Source of the DNA: Methyloligella sp050110875
Lineage (GTDB): Bacteria > Pseudomonadota > Alphaproteobacteria > Rhizobiales > Methyloligellaceae
Length of the DNA: 64,000 bases
Assembly (NCBI GenBank): GCA_050110875.1
Contig: CP188828.1
Span: 682,001 to 746,000 of the forward strand
Direction of reading: 5' to 3'
Part shown: in pieces, positions 9,701 through 16,104 of the stretch
Layout: every line of letters begins with the position of its first letter
How positions within the stretch are numbered: position 1 is the first letter of the stretch
Notes under the pieces: model-generated
What the model saw: only the letters and a program-made list of their open reading frames with translations
What the model was told of the DNA's origin: nothing
The model's database searches: none
Made by a program: the position numbers and the translations under genes

Positions 9701-10363
9701 TCTTCGCCGTACGGGACGCCACCTTACGATCCGTCCATCCCGCTCAAGGGCGAGACCATCCCCCCGGTGCAGCAATACGATTATTCGCCGCTGCCGGAGT
9801 TCGATGCTTATGGACGTCCGACGGGGGCCGGCGCGACGGGCGATATCGGATCCGTCGCCGGCAATCTTGCCGATCAGCTGACCGGCGCATCTTCCTATAC
9901 CGATCCCTCCTTCCGCGGACCGACGGAGCCGGTGTCCACCGGCCGAAGCGGCAACGCCGCGACGGGCAAAGGCAGCGCGCGCGGACGGCAAACGCCGCCG
10001 CGGACCACACGGGCAGGCAGCGGCACCGCGCCCGGCGGGCTGCGTCTCGACGAAATCGCACGCGCCATCGACCAGAGCACCGCAGCCGATATCTGGCAGC
10101 GCTACCGCTCGGGCCAGGACGGCGTGCTGAACCGCCGCCTCTATACCCGGGAGGGGCAAGGCACCTTCGACGAGATCAGCCGGCGTTACGCGCGCGATGC
10201 GGAGTTCCGCAGCACGGTCGACCGCTATATGTCCGATTTCGAGCGGCTGCTGGGCGAAGCCGAGCAGGCAGATCCGGAGGGGCGCATGCTCGACAATTAT
10301 CTCGTCTCGGAGACGGGCCGGGTCTATCTGCTGCTCGCCCACGCCAGCGGCCGGCTGCGCTAG
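6767..10363 (+). CDS. Large membrane-anchored coiled-coil protein with 22-residue repeats
   Basis: The 1198-residue protein has a charged cytoplasmic N-terminus (1-125), two membrane helices at about 128-151 and 162-185, then roughly 750 residues of predicted amphipathic helix. Residues about 511-686 form eight consecutive 22-residue units with a core like Asp-Glu-Arg-Leu-Lys-Ala-Ile-Asp, the period of apolipoprotein A/E helices. A Ser/Tyr/Gly-rich disordered linker follows (about 955-990), then a compact charged C-terminal domain in the last 110 residues. ATG 6767 was chosen for its GAGGA site. Similar long proteins in alphaproteobacteria are annotated as apolipoprotein-like or kinesin-like hypotheticals; function is unknown. 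A structural, envelope or polar scaffold role is inference. Confidence 0.8.
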   Translation: MAQERARSKDAKSDDIEKSPENKESEAKSSRFTATERQRLGAADPSESESKRRISLTERLQQRKTTDTQTAPEPELRTGADDDEQDKPARRRPAGPPPRRLAMPANDDLPSIGGLIFSLQQKPSRTPFTIALVASLVWFVIGGFLSYGLLSSAASGIPATPTMLMAAMAIIIPIAIFWFLALLVWRAQELRLMASAMTEVAVRLAEPDKLAEQSVASLGQVIRRQVAAMNDGISRAIGRASELEALVHNEVAALERSYGDNETRVRGLINELASEREALLNNSDRVGASLRGVGQQVAKDIAAATNEIDKSLADRGLKLTELMVARSNEAAQEVYKAQDAIAARMPGLLQQLGKEQSGLAKLVQDAVDNLSMLENAVGDRTARFDRVMQERSAGFAMSLAERIQALESLVEDGTRRIETTMQERSDLLDAQMQERSDLLTSRLQARTDALGAQIDRSAQTLVKTLEDGSEVFAVAADQSITGLETALRSRTDAFTSSINQGAVALDRTLAERSDTVAKTLNERLQSIDTAFGERAIAVTKDIDERLKLIDQILEQRGTAVTKGLDERLTYMDKTLEERGAAVSKTLSENMKAIDDTFEQRTEIATKRMDERLIAMDRQLQQRAGEVTRGLDERLKAIDTTIEQRGGAVTRNLDERLKSIDTTFQQRSGEVDQVLSKHVQGAEQTFGRQTELLHKVLSENSASLRETAAIVGKQSGQAVDVLTKQTESLKQVSSGLLDQIHTLTQRFENQGQGILTAAKALETSNTKIDSILESRHQAIIGLLHTVNNKARELDDQMKNYVGVITNSMTEAEQRAKHATQLLSRDTSHQARQAVAQIEKLRSDAQNHTARAVADLKNSFAKVIGDLGQQMEQMRGQFAHTSQGMREVARQTAGDLESLRQEMQTRMEALPEHTAQATEAIRKALANQISEIEAITPVLTNAATQGLSRNEPGNAPSSPSQAPSSSASSSSYGSSSSYGSSSPYGTPPYDPSIPLKGETIPPVQQYDYSPLPEFDAYGRPTGAGATGDIGSVAGNLADQLTGASSYTDPSFRGPTEPVSTGRSGNAATGKGSARGRQTPPRTTRAGSGTAPGGLRLDEIARAIDQSTAADIWQRYRSGQDGVLNRRLYTREGQGTFDEISRRYARDAEFRSTVDRYMSDFERLLGEAEQADPEGRMLDNYLVSETGRVYLLLAHASGRLR
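8297..8824 (+). repeat. Eight tandem 66-bp coding repeats (22 residues each)
   Basis: Within the coiled-coil gene, units start at 8297 and then every 66 bases to 8759. Each encodes a unit of the form Glu/Gln-Arg-x-x-x-Val-x-(Lys/Arg)-x-Leu-(Asp/Asn/Ser)-Glu-Arg-Leu-x-x-Ile-Asp. The middle units are the most alike, suggesting expansion by duplication; the outer units have diverged. Confidence 0.85.
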
Positions 10364-10382
10364 AGGCGCGGCCGCCGGATTC

Positions 10383-11393
10383 ATGTCTATGGACGAAAGC
10401 GCCGCACCGCGGCCGCCCAGGCTCGCGGTGGTCACCGAGCGCTGGCCCATCCGGGGCGGCTTCTCGATCTCGCGCGGGCAGAAGCAGTTTACAGAGGTCG
10501 TGGTGACGACCCTGTGTGCGGGCGATGCGATCGGCCGGGGCGAATGCGTGCCTTACGCCCGCTATGGCGAGACCCTAGAGGGTGTCGTCGCCGACATCCA
10601 TCGGACGGGCGCGCAGCTCACGGGACAGGACGACCGCCAGCGCCTGCAAGAGCTGTTGCCGCCGGGCGCGGCGCGAAACGCGCTCGATTGCGCATTGTGG
10701 GATCTAGAGGCGAAGCAGTCCGGAGAGCCGGTCCACGCCCTGGCCGGATTGCCGGCGCCGAAGCCCGTCGAGACGGCCTTTACCCTCTCTCTCGATACGC
10801 CCGACGCCATGGCCGAGAAAGCGAAGGCGGCAGCCTGTTATCCGCTTCTGAAATTGAAGCTCGGCGGGGATGGCGATGCGGACCGGCTTGCGGCGATCCG
10901 CTCCGCCGCCCCCTCCGTGCGGCTGATCGCCGATGCCAACGAGGCATGGCGGCCGGAGCAATTCGAAAGCCTGATGACTGCGGCGGCGGCCGCAAGGGTC
11001 GAGCTGATCGAACAACCCTTGCCGGCCGGCGATGATGCCATGCTGGAGAATTTCGCGCGGCCCGTGCCGATCTGCGCCGACGAGTCCGTGCATGACCGCA
11101 AGGGGCTTAAAGCCCTCGCCCGCCGCTACGATGCGATCAATATCAAGCTCGACAAGACGGGCGGGCTGACCGAGGCGCTGGCTCTTCTGGAGGCGGCGCG
11201 CGCCTTGGATCTCAAGATCATGGTCGGCTGCATGGTCGCTACCTCGCTCGCCATGGCGCCGGCGATGCTGCTCGCCCAAGGGGCGGACTGGGTGGATCTC
11301 GACGGGCCGCTGCTGTTGAGCGAGGACCGGACGCCACCGCTGGCCTATCGCGACGGCAAGCTGCAGCCGGCCGATCCCGCTCTTTGGGGATAG
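10383..11393 (+). CDS. Dipeptide epimerase (L-Ala-D/L-Glu epimerase type), enolase superfamily
   Basis: The 336-residue protein shows the muconate-lactonizing subgroup layout: a KxK motif at Lys157/Lys159, metal ligands Asp184 (Asp-Ala-Asn), Glu210 (Glu-Gln-Pro) and Asp233 (Ala-Asp-Glu-Ser), and the second catalytic lysine in Ile-Lys-Leu-Asp-Lys (255-258). This pair of lysines is used by Ala-Glu epimerases in recycling murein peptides. The start at 10383 follows the previous stop by 19 bases. Substrate specificity within the dipeptide epimerase family cannot be fixed by reading. Confidence 0.88.
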   Translation: MSMDESAAPRPPRLAVVTERWPIRGGFSISRGQKQFTEVVVTTLCAGDAIGRGECVPYARYGETLEGVVADIHRTGAQLTGQDDRQRLQELLPPGAARNALDCALWDLEAKQSGEPVHALAGLPAPKPVETAFTLSLDTPDAMAEKAKAAACYPLLKLKLGGDGDADRLAAIRSAAPSVRLIADANEAWRPEQFESLMTAAAAARVELIEQPLPAGDDAMLENFARPVPICADESVHDRKGLKALARRYDAINIKLDKTGGLTEALALLEAARALDLKIMVGCMVATSLAMAPAMLLAQGADWVDLDGPLLLSEDRTPPLAYRDGKLQPADPALWG

Positions 11394-11435
11394 CAAGTTC
11401 CTGGGCGGGACTCGAATCAGCTAGATTCGACACCC

Positions 11436-12395
11436 ATGACTGAGGAACAGACCAAGGGGGCCGGCACTGCCGGCGGCCAGCAGGACGATTACGCGAAGAT
11501 CGAAGGGGCGCTTCAGCGCTCGCCGCGCGGCCGCTGGTTTCTTGCCGAGTACGCCAGACGGAACCGCAATGCCGATACGGCGCTGGTTCTGGCCGCGATA
11601 GAGCGGCTGGAGAGCGTGGTCAAGAGCGGCGCCGAGGATATGCGATCGTCTCAAGACGCAACTCCGGCAGAGGCGGAGACAGCAGCCGGCGCCCTCCCCC
11701 TCGCCGGGCTGAAAGAGAATGTCGAGATCGCATCGCGGGATGTCGCCGCGATGGAGCAGGCGACCAAGGACGCCACCGCGGATATCCTGATCGCGACGGA
11801 GAGCATTCAGGATTTCACCTGGCAGATGCGCGATACGGGCATCGACCGGCATGTCTGCGGGACCATCGAACGGCACACGGCGGATATCTATGCCGCCTGC
11901 ACCTTCCAGGATGTCGTGCATCAGCGGAAGGCGAATGCGCTGCATCTTCTCCGGCTCATGGCTGAGACGCTGGAGGCTGCTCTCGGGGGTGCGTCTGGAT
12001 CGGACGATCGCGCGGCCTCCTCCTCCAGCGCGGCGGAAAGCTTCGATGCGCTCCTAAGCGATATCGCGCCGTCTGCGGAAAGCGATGAGGCGGAGTTGGA
12101 GATTCCCCTCGCACCGGAATTCGTGGCCGACGAGGATGCGACCGAGCAATTGGCTGATGAGACGAACCGGGACGAGACGGAAGGCGTCCGGGAAAACGTC
12201 GCGATACCGGAAGACATTCCGGCGACCGTCCCGGCGGACAGCGCTCAATCGGGCTCTCTGCCGCCAGCCTCAGAGCCCCTCGTTCAGACCGGTCCGCCCG
12301 CTTTCGAAGCTTCCGAGATTGCGGGACGCGAAGGGCATCTGGCGGCGCTTTCCAACCGCCTCGACAGCACCAAACGGGCGGTGCTTTTCGGCTAG
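11436..12395 (+). CDS. CheZ-like phosphatase family protein
   Basis: The 319-residue protein has a helical middle part (about 90-185) ending in a motif Thr-Phe-Gln-Asp-Val-Val-His-Gln. Asp159 and Gln163 sit as the DxxxQ pair that CheZ uses to dephosphorylate a receiver aspartate. The rest is acidic, low-complexity and probably disordered, ending in a short conserved-looking segment near residue 300. No other chemotaxis gene is nearby, so its target may be a non-chemotactic response regulator. The Hpt protein 5 kb away hints at phosphorelay signalling (inference). Confidence 0.7.
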   Translation: MTEEQTKGAGTAGGQQDDYAKIEGALQRSPRGRWFLAEYARRNRNADTALVLAAIERLESVVKSGAEDMRSSQDATPAEAETAAGALPLAGLKENVEIASRDVAAMEQATKDATADILIATESIQDFTWQMRDTGIDRHVCGTIERHTADIYAACTFQDVVHQRKANALHLLRLMAETLEAALGGASGSDDRAASSSSAAESFDALLSDIAPSAESDEAELEIPLAPEFVADEDATEQLADETNRDETEGVRENVAIPEDIPATVPADSAQSGSLPPASEPLVQTGPPAFEASEIAGREGHLAALSNRLDSTKRAVLFG

Positions 12396-12430
12396 ACCGG
12401 CCCTCCGAGAGAGCCAAACTTTCAGTCGAT

Positions 12431-13642
12431 TCAAGGCGCTATAATTTTTTTATTTTTGGGGTTTTCCGGGGCTCTTGACTTCCCCGCGCGCCCTCCCCAT
12501 CTGGGTTTGGACGCACTATCCCCCAAGCGTCCCCCAATAGACGCATGAGTGCGAGACGGCCCGGTTTCCCCCCAACCGGGCCGTCCTTCTATCTGGCGCC
12601 GGCTTTTGGCGCGCCAACGGACTCGAACGCTCCTACGCGGGAACACATCGTTGGCCGCAAACACGTTCTCCAGGAATTGGCCGGCCGAGCTTTCCCAGCT
12701 GAATTTCAAGGCATGCTCGCGGGCGGCTTCGCCGTCGAGCTCTAGCGCCTGCAGGGCCGCCCGGCGCAGATCGTCGTCGAGCACACCGGCCGCGGGATCG
12801 GTCACCACATCCTTCGGCCCGCAGACCGGATAAGCCGCGACGGGCACGCCGCTGGCCATGGCCTCCAGCAGAACCAGCCCGAACGTATCGGTCAGGCTCG
12901 GGAAGACGAAGACATCCGCCGAGGCATAGATCTCCGCAAGCTCCTCGCCGTGCTTCGGCCCGGTGAAGATGGCGTCCGGATATTTCTTCGCCAGCTCCGC
13001 CGCTTGCGGGCCGCCGCCGGTGAGCACCTTCTTGCCCGGCAGATCGAGGGACAGGAAGGCTTCGATATTCTTCTCCACCGCGATACGGCCGACATAGAGA
13101 AAGACATTGTCGTTACCGAAGAGCCGCGCCTCTCTCGGGCGGAAGAGATCCGTATCGACGCCGCGCGACCAATACATCAGCCGCTCGAACCCCTCCTCCC
13201 TCAGCTGCTCCGCCAGGGAGGGGGTGGCGACGAAAGTGCCCGCGGCGCGGCCGTGGAACCAGCGTTCCATGGCATAGCCGAGGGACAGCGGTACGGGTAG
13301 GCGCGCCGAGACATATTCGGGGAACCGCGTGTGATAGCTCGTGGTGAAAGGCCGCTTGCGGGTGATGCAATAGCGGCGGGTCATCAGCCCTACCGGGCCT
13401 TCGGTGGCGATATGAATGAAATCCGGTGCGATCTCCTCGATCAGGCGCGCCACTTTGCGCGGCCTGGCCAGGGCCAGCCTGATCTCCGGATAGGTCGGAC
13501 AAGGAAAGGTGCGGAAATCCTGGGGCGTCAGGAAATGCAGCTCCAGACCGCGCTTGGCCACCTCCTTGGCCAGCCGCTCATAGGTGCACACCACACCGTT
13601 GACCTGGGGGTGCCAGGCATCCGTGGCGACGAGCACCTTCAT
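12431..13642 (-). CDS. GT4-family glycosyltransferase (possible 3' frameshift)
   Basis: The protein begins Met-Lys-Val-Leu-Val-Ala-Thr-Asp-Ala-Trp and matches GT-B glycosyltransferases of the GT4 group throughout, with the late Glu-x7-Glu-type acceptor region around Thr-Phe-Gly-Leu-Val-Leu-Leu-Glu-Ala. Homology seems to end near position 12640; the last ~65 residues are basic, repetitive and run through a perfect hairpin at 12555-12585. A stop codon one base out of frame at 12633-12635 suggests either a single-base deletion or error, or a genuine tail. Its ATG overlaps the stop of the upstream LpxH-like gene (TGATG). Probably acts on a lipid or mannosyl/glucosyl acceptor at the inner membrane. 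Confidence 0.8.
   Translation of the reverse strand: MKVLVATDAWHPQVNGVVCTYERLAKEVAKRGLELHFLTPQDFRTFPCPTYPEIRLALARPRKVARLIEEIAPDFIHIATEGPVGLMTRRYCITRKRPFTTSYHTRFPEYVSARLPVPLSLGYAMERWFHGRAAGTFVATPSLAEQLREEGFERLMYWSRGVDTDLFRPREARLFGNDNVFLYVGRIAVEKNIEAFLSLDLPGKKVLTGGGPQAAELAKKYPDAIFTGPKHGEELAEIYASADVFVFPSLTDTFGLVLLEAMASGVPVAAYPVCGPKDVVTDPAAGVLDDDLRRAALQALELDGEAAREHALKFSWESSAGQFLENVFAANDVFPRRSVRVRWRAKSRRQIEGRPGWGETGPSRTHASIGGRLGDSASKPRWGGRAGKSRAPENPKNKKIIAP
12555..12585. terminator. Perfect 12-bp hairpin, probable bidirectional terminator
   Basis: Twelve paired bases (GACGGCCCGGTT and its complement) around a 7-base loop. On the plus strand it is followed by a moderately T-rich run (CTTCTATCT). 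It lies between the CheZ-like gene and the convergent glycosyltransferase gene, inside the annotated tail of the latter. Confidence 0.5.
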
Positions 13643-14469
13643 CAGGCGGCTGCCTCGAGCTCCTTTTGGGGAAGAGCCGGGGGGCTTACCCCGGAGATCG
13701 CGGGGGTCCATCGAATAATCTCGAACGTCCCCGCCTGGGTCTCGGCGACTGCCGTACAGCTCTCGACCCAGTCTCCGGTGTTGATATAGGTCACCTCGCC
13801 GATTTGGCGCTTCGCGGCATGGTGGATATGGCCGCAGATGACCCCTTGTGTCCCACGGCGGGCTGCCTCTTGGACAAGCGCCGCCTCAAACTCACCGATG
13901 TAATTTACCGCACGCTTCACTTTGTGCTTCAGATACGCGGACAACGACCAGTAAGGCAGACCGAACCAGCGCCTTAGATGGTTGAAATGGGTGTTCGCCC
14001 AGAGCGCGAAATTGTAGGCGCCGTCGCCGAGGAAGGCGATCCACTTGGCGTAGCGCACCACCACGTCGAACTCGTCGCCATGCATCACGAGGTAGCGCTT
14101 GCCGTCGGCTGCCTCGTGGATCGTGTCGCGCTCGATCCGGATGGCGCCAAAGCTCGCGCCGCAATAGTCGCGCAGCACCTCGTCGTGATTGCCCGGAATC
14201 ACGATCAGCTCGGTGCCTTTGCGGGCGCGGCGCATGAGCTTCTGCAGCACGTCGTTATGCACTTGCGGCCAGTGGATCCCGCGGCGGAGGCGCCAGAAAT
14301 CGACGATGTCGCCAACCAGGTAGATCTTCTCGGCTTCGCAGGTCTTCAGGAATTCGAGGAAGGCTGCGGCCTGACAGGCCTTCGTCCCCAAGTGAATATC
14401 GGAGATGAACAATGCCCGGTAATGCTTCACTTCAGGGCGGGGCGCGAGTGGTGTAACCGGCATATCCAT
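13642..14469 (-). CDS. LpxH-like metallophosphoesterase (UDP-2,3-diacylglucosamine diphosphatase family)
   Basis: The 275-residue protein carries the calcineurin-type metal motifs in order: Ser-Asp-Ile-His (Asp24, His26), Gly-Asp-Ile-Val-Asp (Asp54), Gly-Asn-His-Asp (93-96) and Gly-His-Ile-His-His near residue 233. This layout fits LpxH-type phosphoesterases that cleave UDP-diacylglucosamine in lipid A synthesis; many alphaproteobacteria use LpxI instead, so a related phosphoesterase role is possible. ATG 14469 or 14463 is the start; the longer frame to 14643 overlaps the divergent gene. Coupled to the glycosyltransferase gene by a TGATG junction, suggesting a shared envelope-lipid role. Confidence 0.8.
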   Translation of the reverse strand: MDMPVTPLAPRPEVKHYRALFISDIHLGTKACQAAAFLEFLKTCEAEKIYLVGDIVDFWRLRRGIHWPQVHNDVLQKLMRRARKGTELIVIPGNHDEVLRDYCGASFGAIRIERDTIHEAADGKRYLVMHGDEFDVVVRYAKWIAFLGDGAYNFALWANTHFNHLRRWFGLPYWSLSAYLKHKVKRAVNYIGEFEAALVQEAARRGTQGVICGHIHHAAKRQIGEVTYINTGDWVESCTAVAETQAGTFEIIRWTPAISGVSPPALPQKELEAAA

Positions 14470-14529
14470 GATGCTGCGGCAGGTAAGCCGAATTTGTTTC
14501 AAGCTTGTGACAACCGACACGGGTGCGTC

Positions 14530-15411
14530 ATGTTGAAAGAACGGCTCGAAACGGTCTTGGGAGCGCAGATCACCCATTCCGCCCCCCTCCCCGTGGGATT
14601 CGGGTTGGAGGGGTTGGAGATCGTGCTTAGCGACGACCGGCATCTCGCGGTGAAGGCGGTGCGGTCGCCTGCAAAGCTCAATCCCGCCAATGAGTTATGG
14701 GCGGCGCCTCTGCAGATCGAAGGCTATATGCTCGGCGAGCTCCGGCGGCTGTCCGACTTCCCCGTCCCGACGGTGCATCACTGCGACGCCGACCTGCTCG
14801 TCATGGATTTCATCGAGACCGATGGCGGAAGCATCACGGACGCGGTCGAGCGGGACGCCGCAGAGAAGATCGCAGCGCTTCACGCGATTCGCGGGAGGCG
14901 ATTCGGCTATCCCAGAGACACGCTGATCGGCCCCCTGCCGCAACTGAACCGGGAAGCCGATGGCTGGATCCCCTTCTTCGCCGAATATCGACTGATGGCC
15001 ATGGCGCGCATGGCCCATGAGGACGGGCCCCTCTCGACTGCGGATCTGGCGCGACTGGAACGGCTGGCGGAGCGGCTCGACGAATTCCTGATCGAGCCGA
15101 AGGCTCCCAGCCTGCTGCACGGCGATCTTTGGACCGGCAATGTGCTGGTGAAGGGAGATCGAATCGCCGGCTTCGTGGATCCGGCGATCTCGTTCGGCCA
15201 TCCCGAGATCGAGCTCGCCTTCACCACCATGTTCGGCACGTTCGGGCGGGCGTTCTTCGAAGCGTATGAGGCGATCGCGCCCTTGGAGCCCGGCTTTCAT
15301 ACGCTGCGCAAGGATCTCTACAATCTCTATCCGACGCTGGTGCATGTCCGGCTGTTCGGGGCCGGGTATCTCGGCGGGATCGATTCGACGCTACGGCGAA
15401 TCGGGCTTTGA
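14530..15411 (+). CDS. Fructosamine kinase / aminoglycoside phosphotransferase-like protein
   Basis: The 293-residue protein has a protein-kinase-like fold with the catalytic loop His-Gly-Asp-Leu-Trp-Thr-Gly-Asn (about 196-203) and the metal-binding Asp in Val-Asp-Pro-Ala-Ile (about 215). The HGDLWxGN form is typical of the fructosamine-3-kinase family, which removes early glycation adducts from proteins. Length is normal. It is divergent from the LpxH-like gene with start codons about 60 bases apart. Confidence 0.85.
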   Translation: MLKERLETVLGAQITHSAPLPVGFGLEGLEIVLSDDRHLAVKAVRSPAKLNPANELWAAPLQIEGYMLGELRRLSDFPVPTVHHCDADLLVMDFIETDGGSITDAVERDAAEKIAALHAIRGRRFGYPRDTLIGPLPQLNREADGWIPFFAEYRLMAMARMAHEDGPLSTADLARLERLAERLDEFLIEPKAPSLLHGDLWTGNVLVKGDRIAGFVDPAISFGHPEIELAFTTMFGTFGRAFFEAYEAIAPLEPGFHTLRKDLYNLYPTLVHVRLFGAGYLGGIDSTLRRIGL

Positions 15412-15451
15412 TCGTGGAGACTTGCGCGGCTTTCTTCATCCACGGCGGCAC

Positions 15452-15484
15452 AAAAAAAACCGGCCCGCGATGCGGGCCGGTTTT
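15452..15484 (-). terminator. Strong Rho-independent terminator
   Basis: CCGGCCCGC / GCGGGCCGG stem with a 3-base loop. On the minus strand eight T follow directly; on the plus strand four T follow, so it may also serve the fructosamine-kinase-like gene ending at 15411. Confidence 0.85.
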
Positions 15485-15699
15485 CCCTGCGAAACGAGTT
15501 GGCTTGGAGGCTAATGCCTCTACAAGGTCTCCAACTCGCCCCCCCAATGTTTCCCGGATCCTTACTTCTTATTCGGATCGGATCCGTTCCACTGTCCCTC
15601 GGACCTCTCGGCCCTGTGGAGCCATTTGCGTCCCCCGACTGGCTCCAGTTCGACGCCTCTTGAGGCATTGGGCCCCCCAGCCCGTGCCCCCGTCTTGTG
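15452..15699 (-). ncRNA. Candidate structured small RNA (about 250 nt)
   Basis: No plausible protein is encoded on either strand here. Reading the minus strand, a promoter-like pair (15706-15734) is followed by several hairpins: one at 15630-15658, a short one at 15655-15666, paired GGATCC copies near 15556 and 15580, and a strong nested stem at about 15488-15530. The unit then ends in a GC-rich hairpin with an eight-U run. btuB upstream has its own terminator at 16047, so this looks like a separate transcription unit. It does not match tmRNA, RNase P or SRP RNA signatures that I know. Confidence 0.45.
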
Positions 15700-15705
15700 T
15701 GAGTT

Positions 15706-15734
15706 AAGCTACCCAGCGCCCCGACCTGCTTCAA
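15706..15734 (-). promoter_or_regulatory. Possible promoter of the candidate small RNA
   Basis: On the minus strand TTGAAG and TAGCTT are separated by exactly 17 bases; transcription would start near 15699. Confidence 0.35.
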
Positions 15735-16046
15735 GTTTGAGCAACGGGTCGAAAAGCAAAAGCCGACAGCCTGTTGCAAAAATGCACTTCGGTCGTTTGA
15801 GCGTAAAATCGCAATTTCACGCGATGCTATTTTTCGTTTTAATTCAGCATGTTAAACACGCCCTGCAATCAGAGCGGGATTTATCTTCCGCATTTCACCC
15901 GAGCCGCCGAGGCAAATTTCCATGCTCGTTCAATGGGGTCGTGTCCCTGATTCCTGTGGCCGGAAAACCACAGTGGCTCGCGGCTGGGCAATATCGGCTC
16001 GTTTCGCTCGGAATCGGAGGCACGATTCAGACGCGGCCGGAGAATC
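15735..16046. other. Non-coding interval
   Basis: Nothing recognisable is encoded. The stretch 15790-15870 is locally AT-rich. Open frames crossing it have no family features. Confidence 0.6.
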
Positions 16047-16073
16047 GAAAAGGGGAGCGCGGAACGCTCCCCT
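16047..16073 (-). terminator. Terminator of btuB
   Basis: An 8-bp stem (GGGGAGCG / CGCTCCCC) with a five-base loop is followed on the minus strand by TTTT, 32 bases past the btuB stop codon. Confidence 0.75.
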
Positions 16074-16104
16074 CTTCCCACGATAAGATTCGGATGGCCC
16101 GGGC

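Noticed and set aside
12605..12640. tRNA-like GGACTCGAACG string
   Set aside because: No acceptor or anticodon arm can be paired around it.
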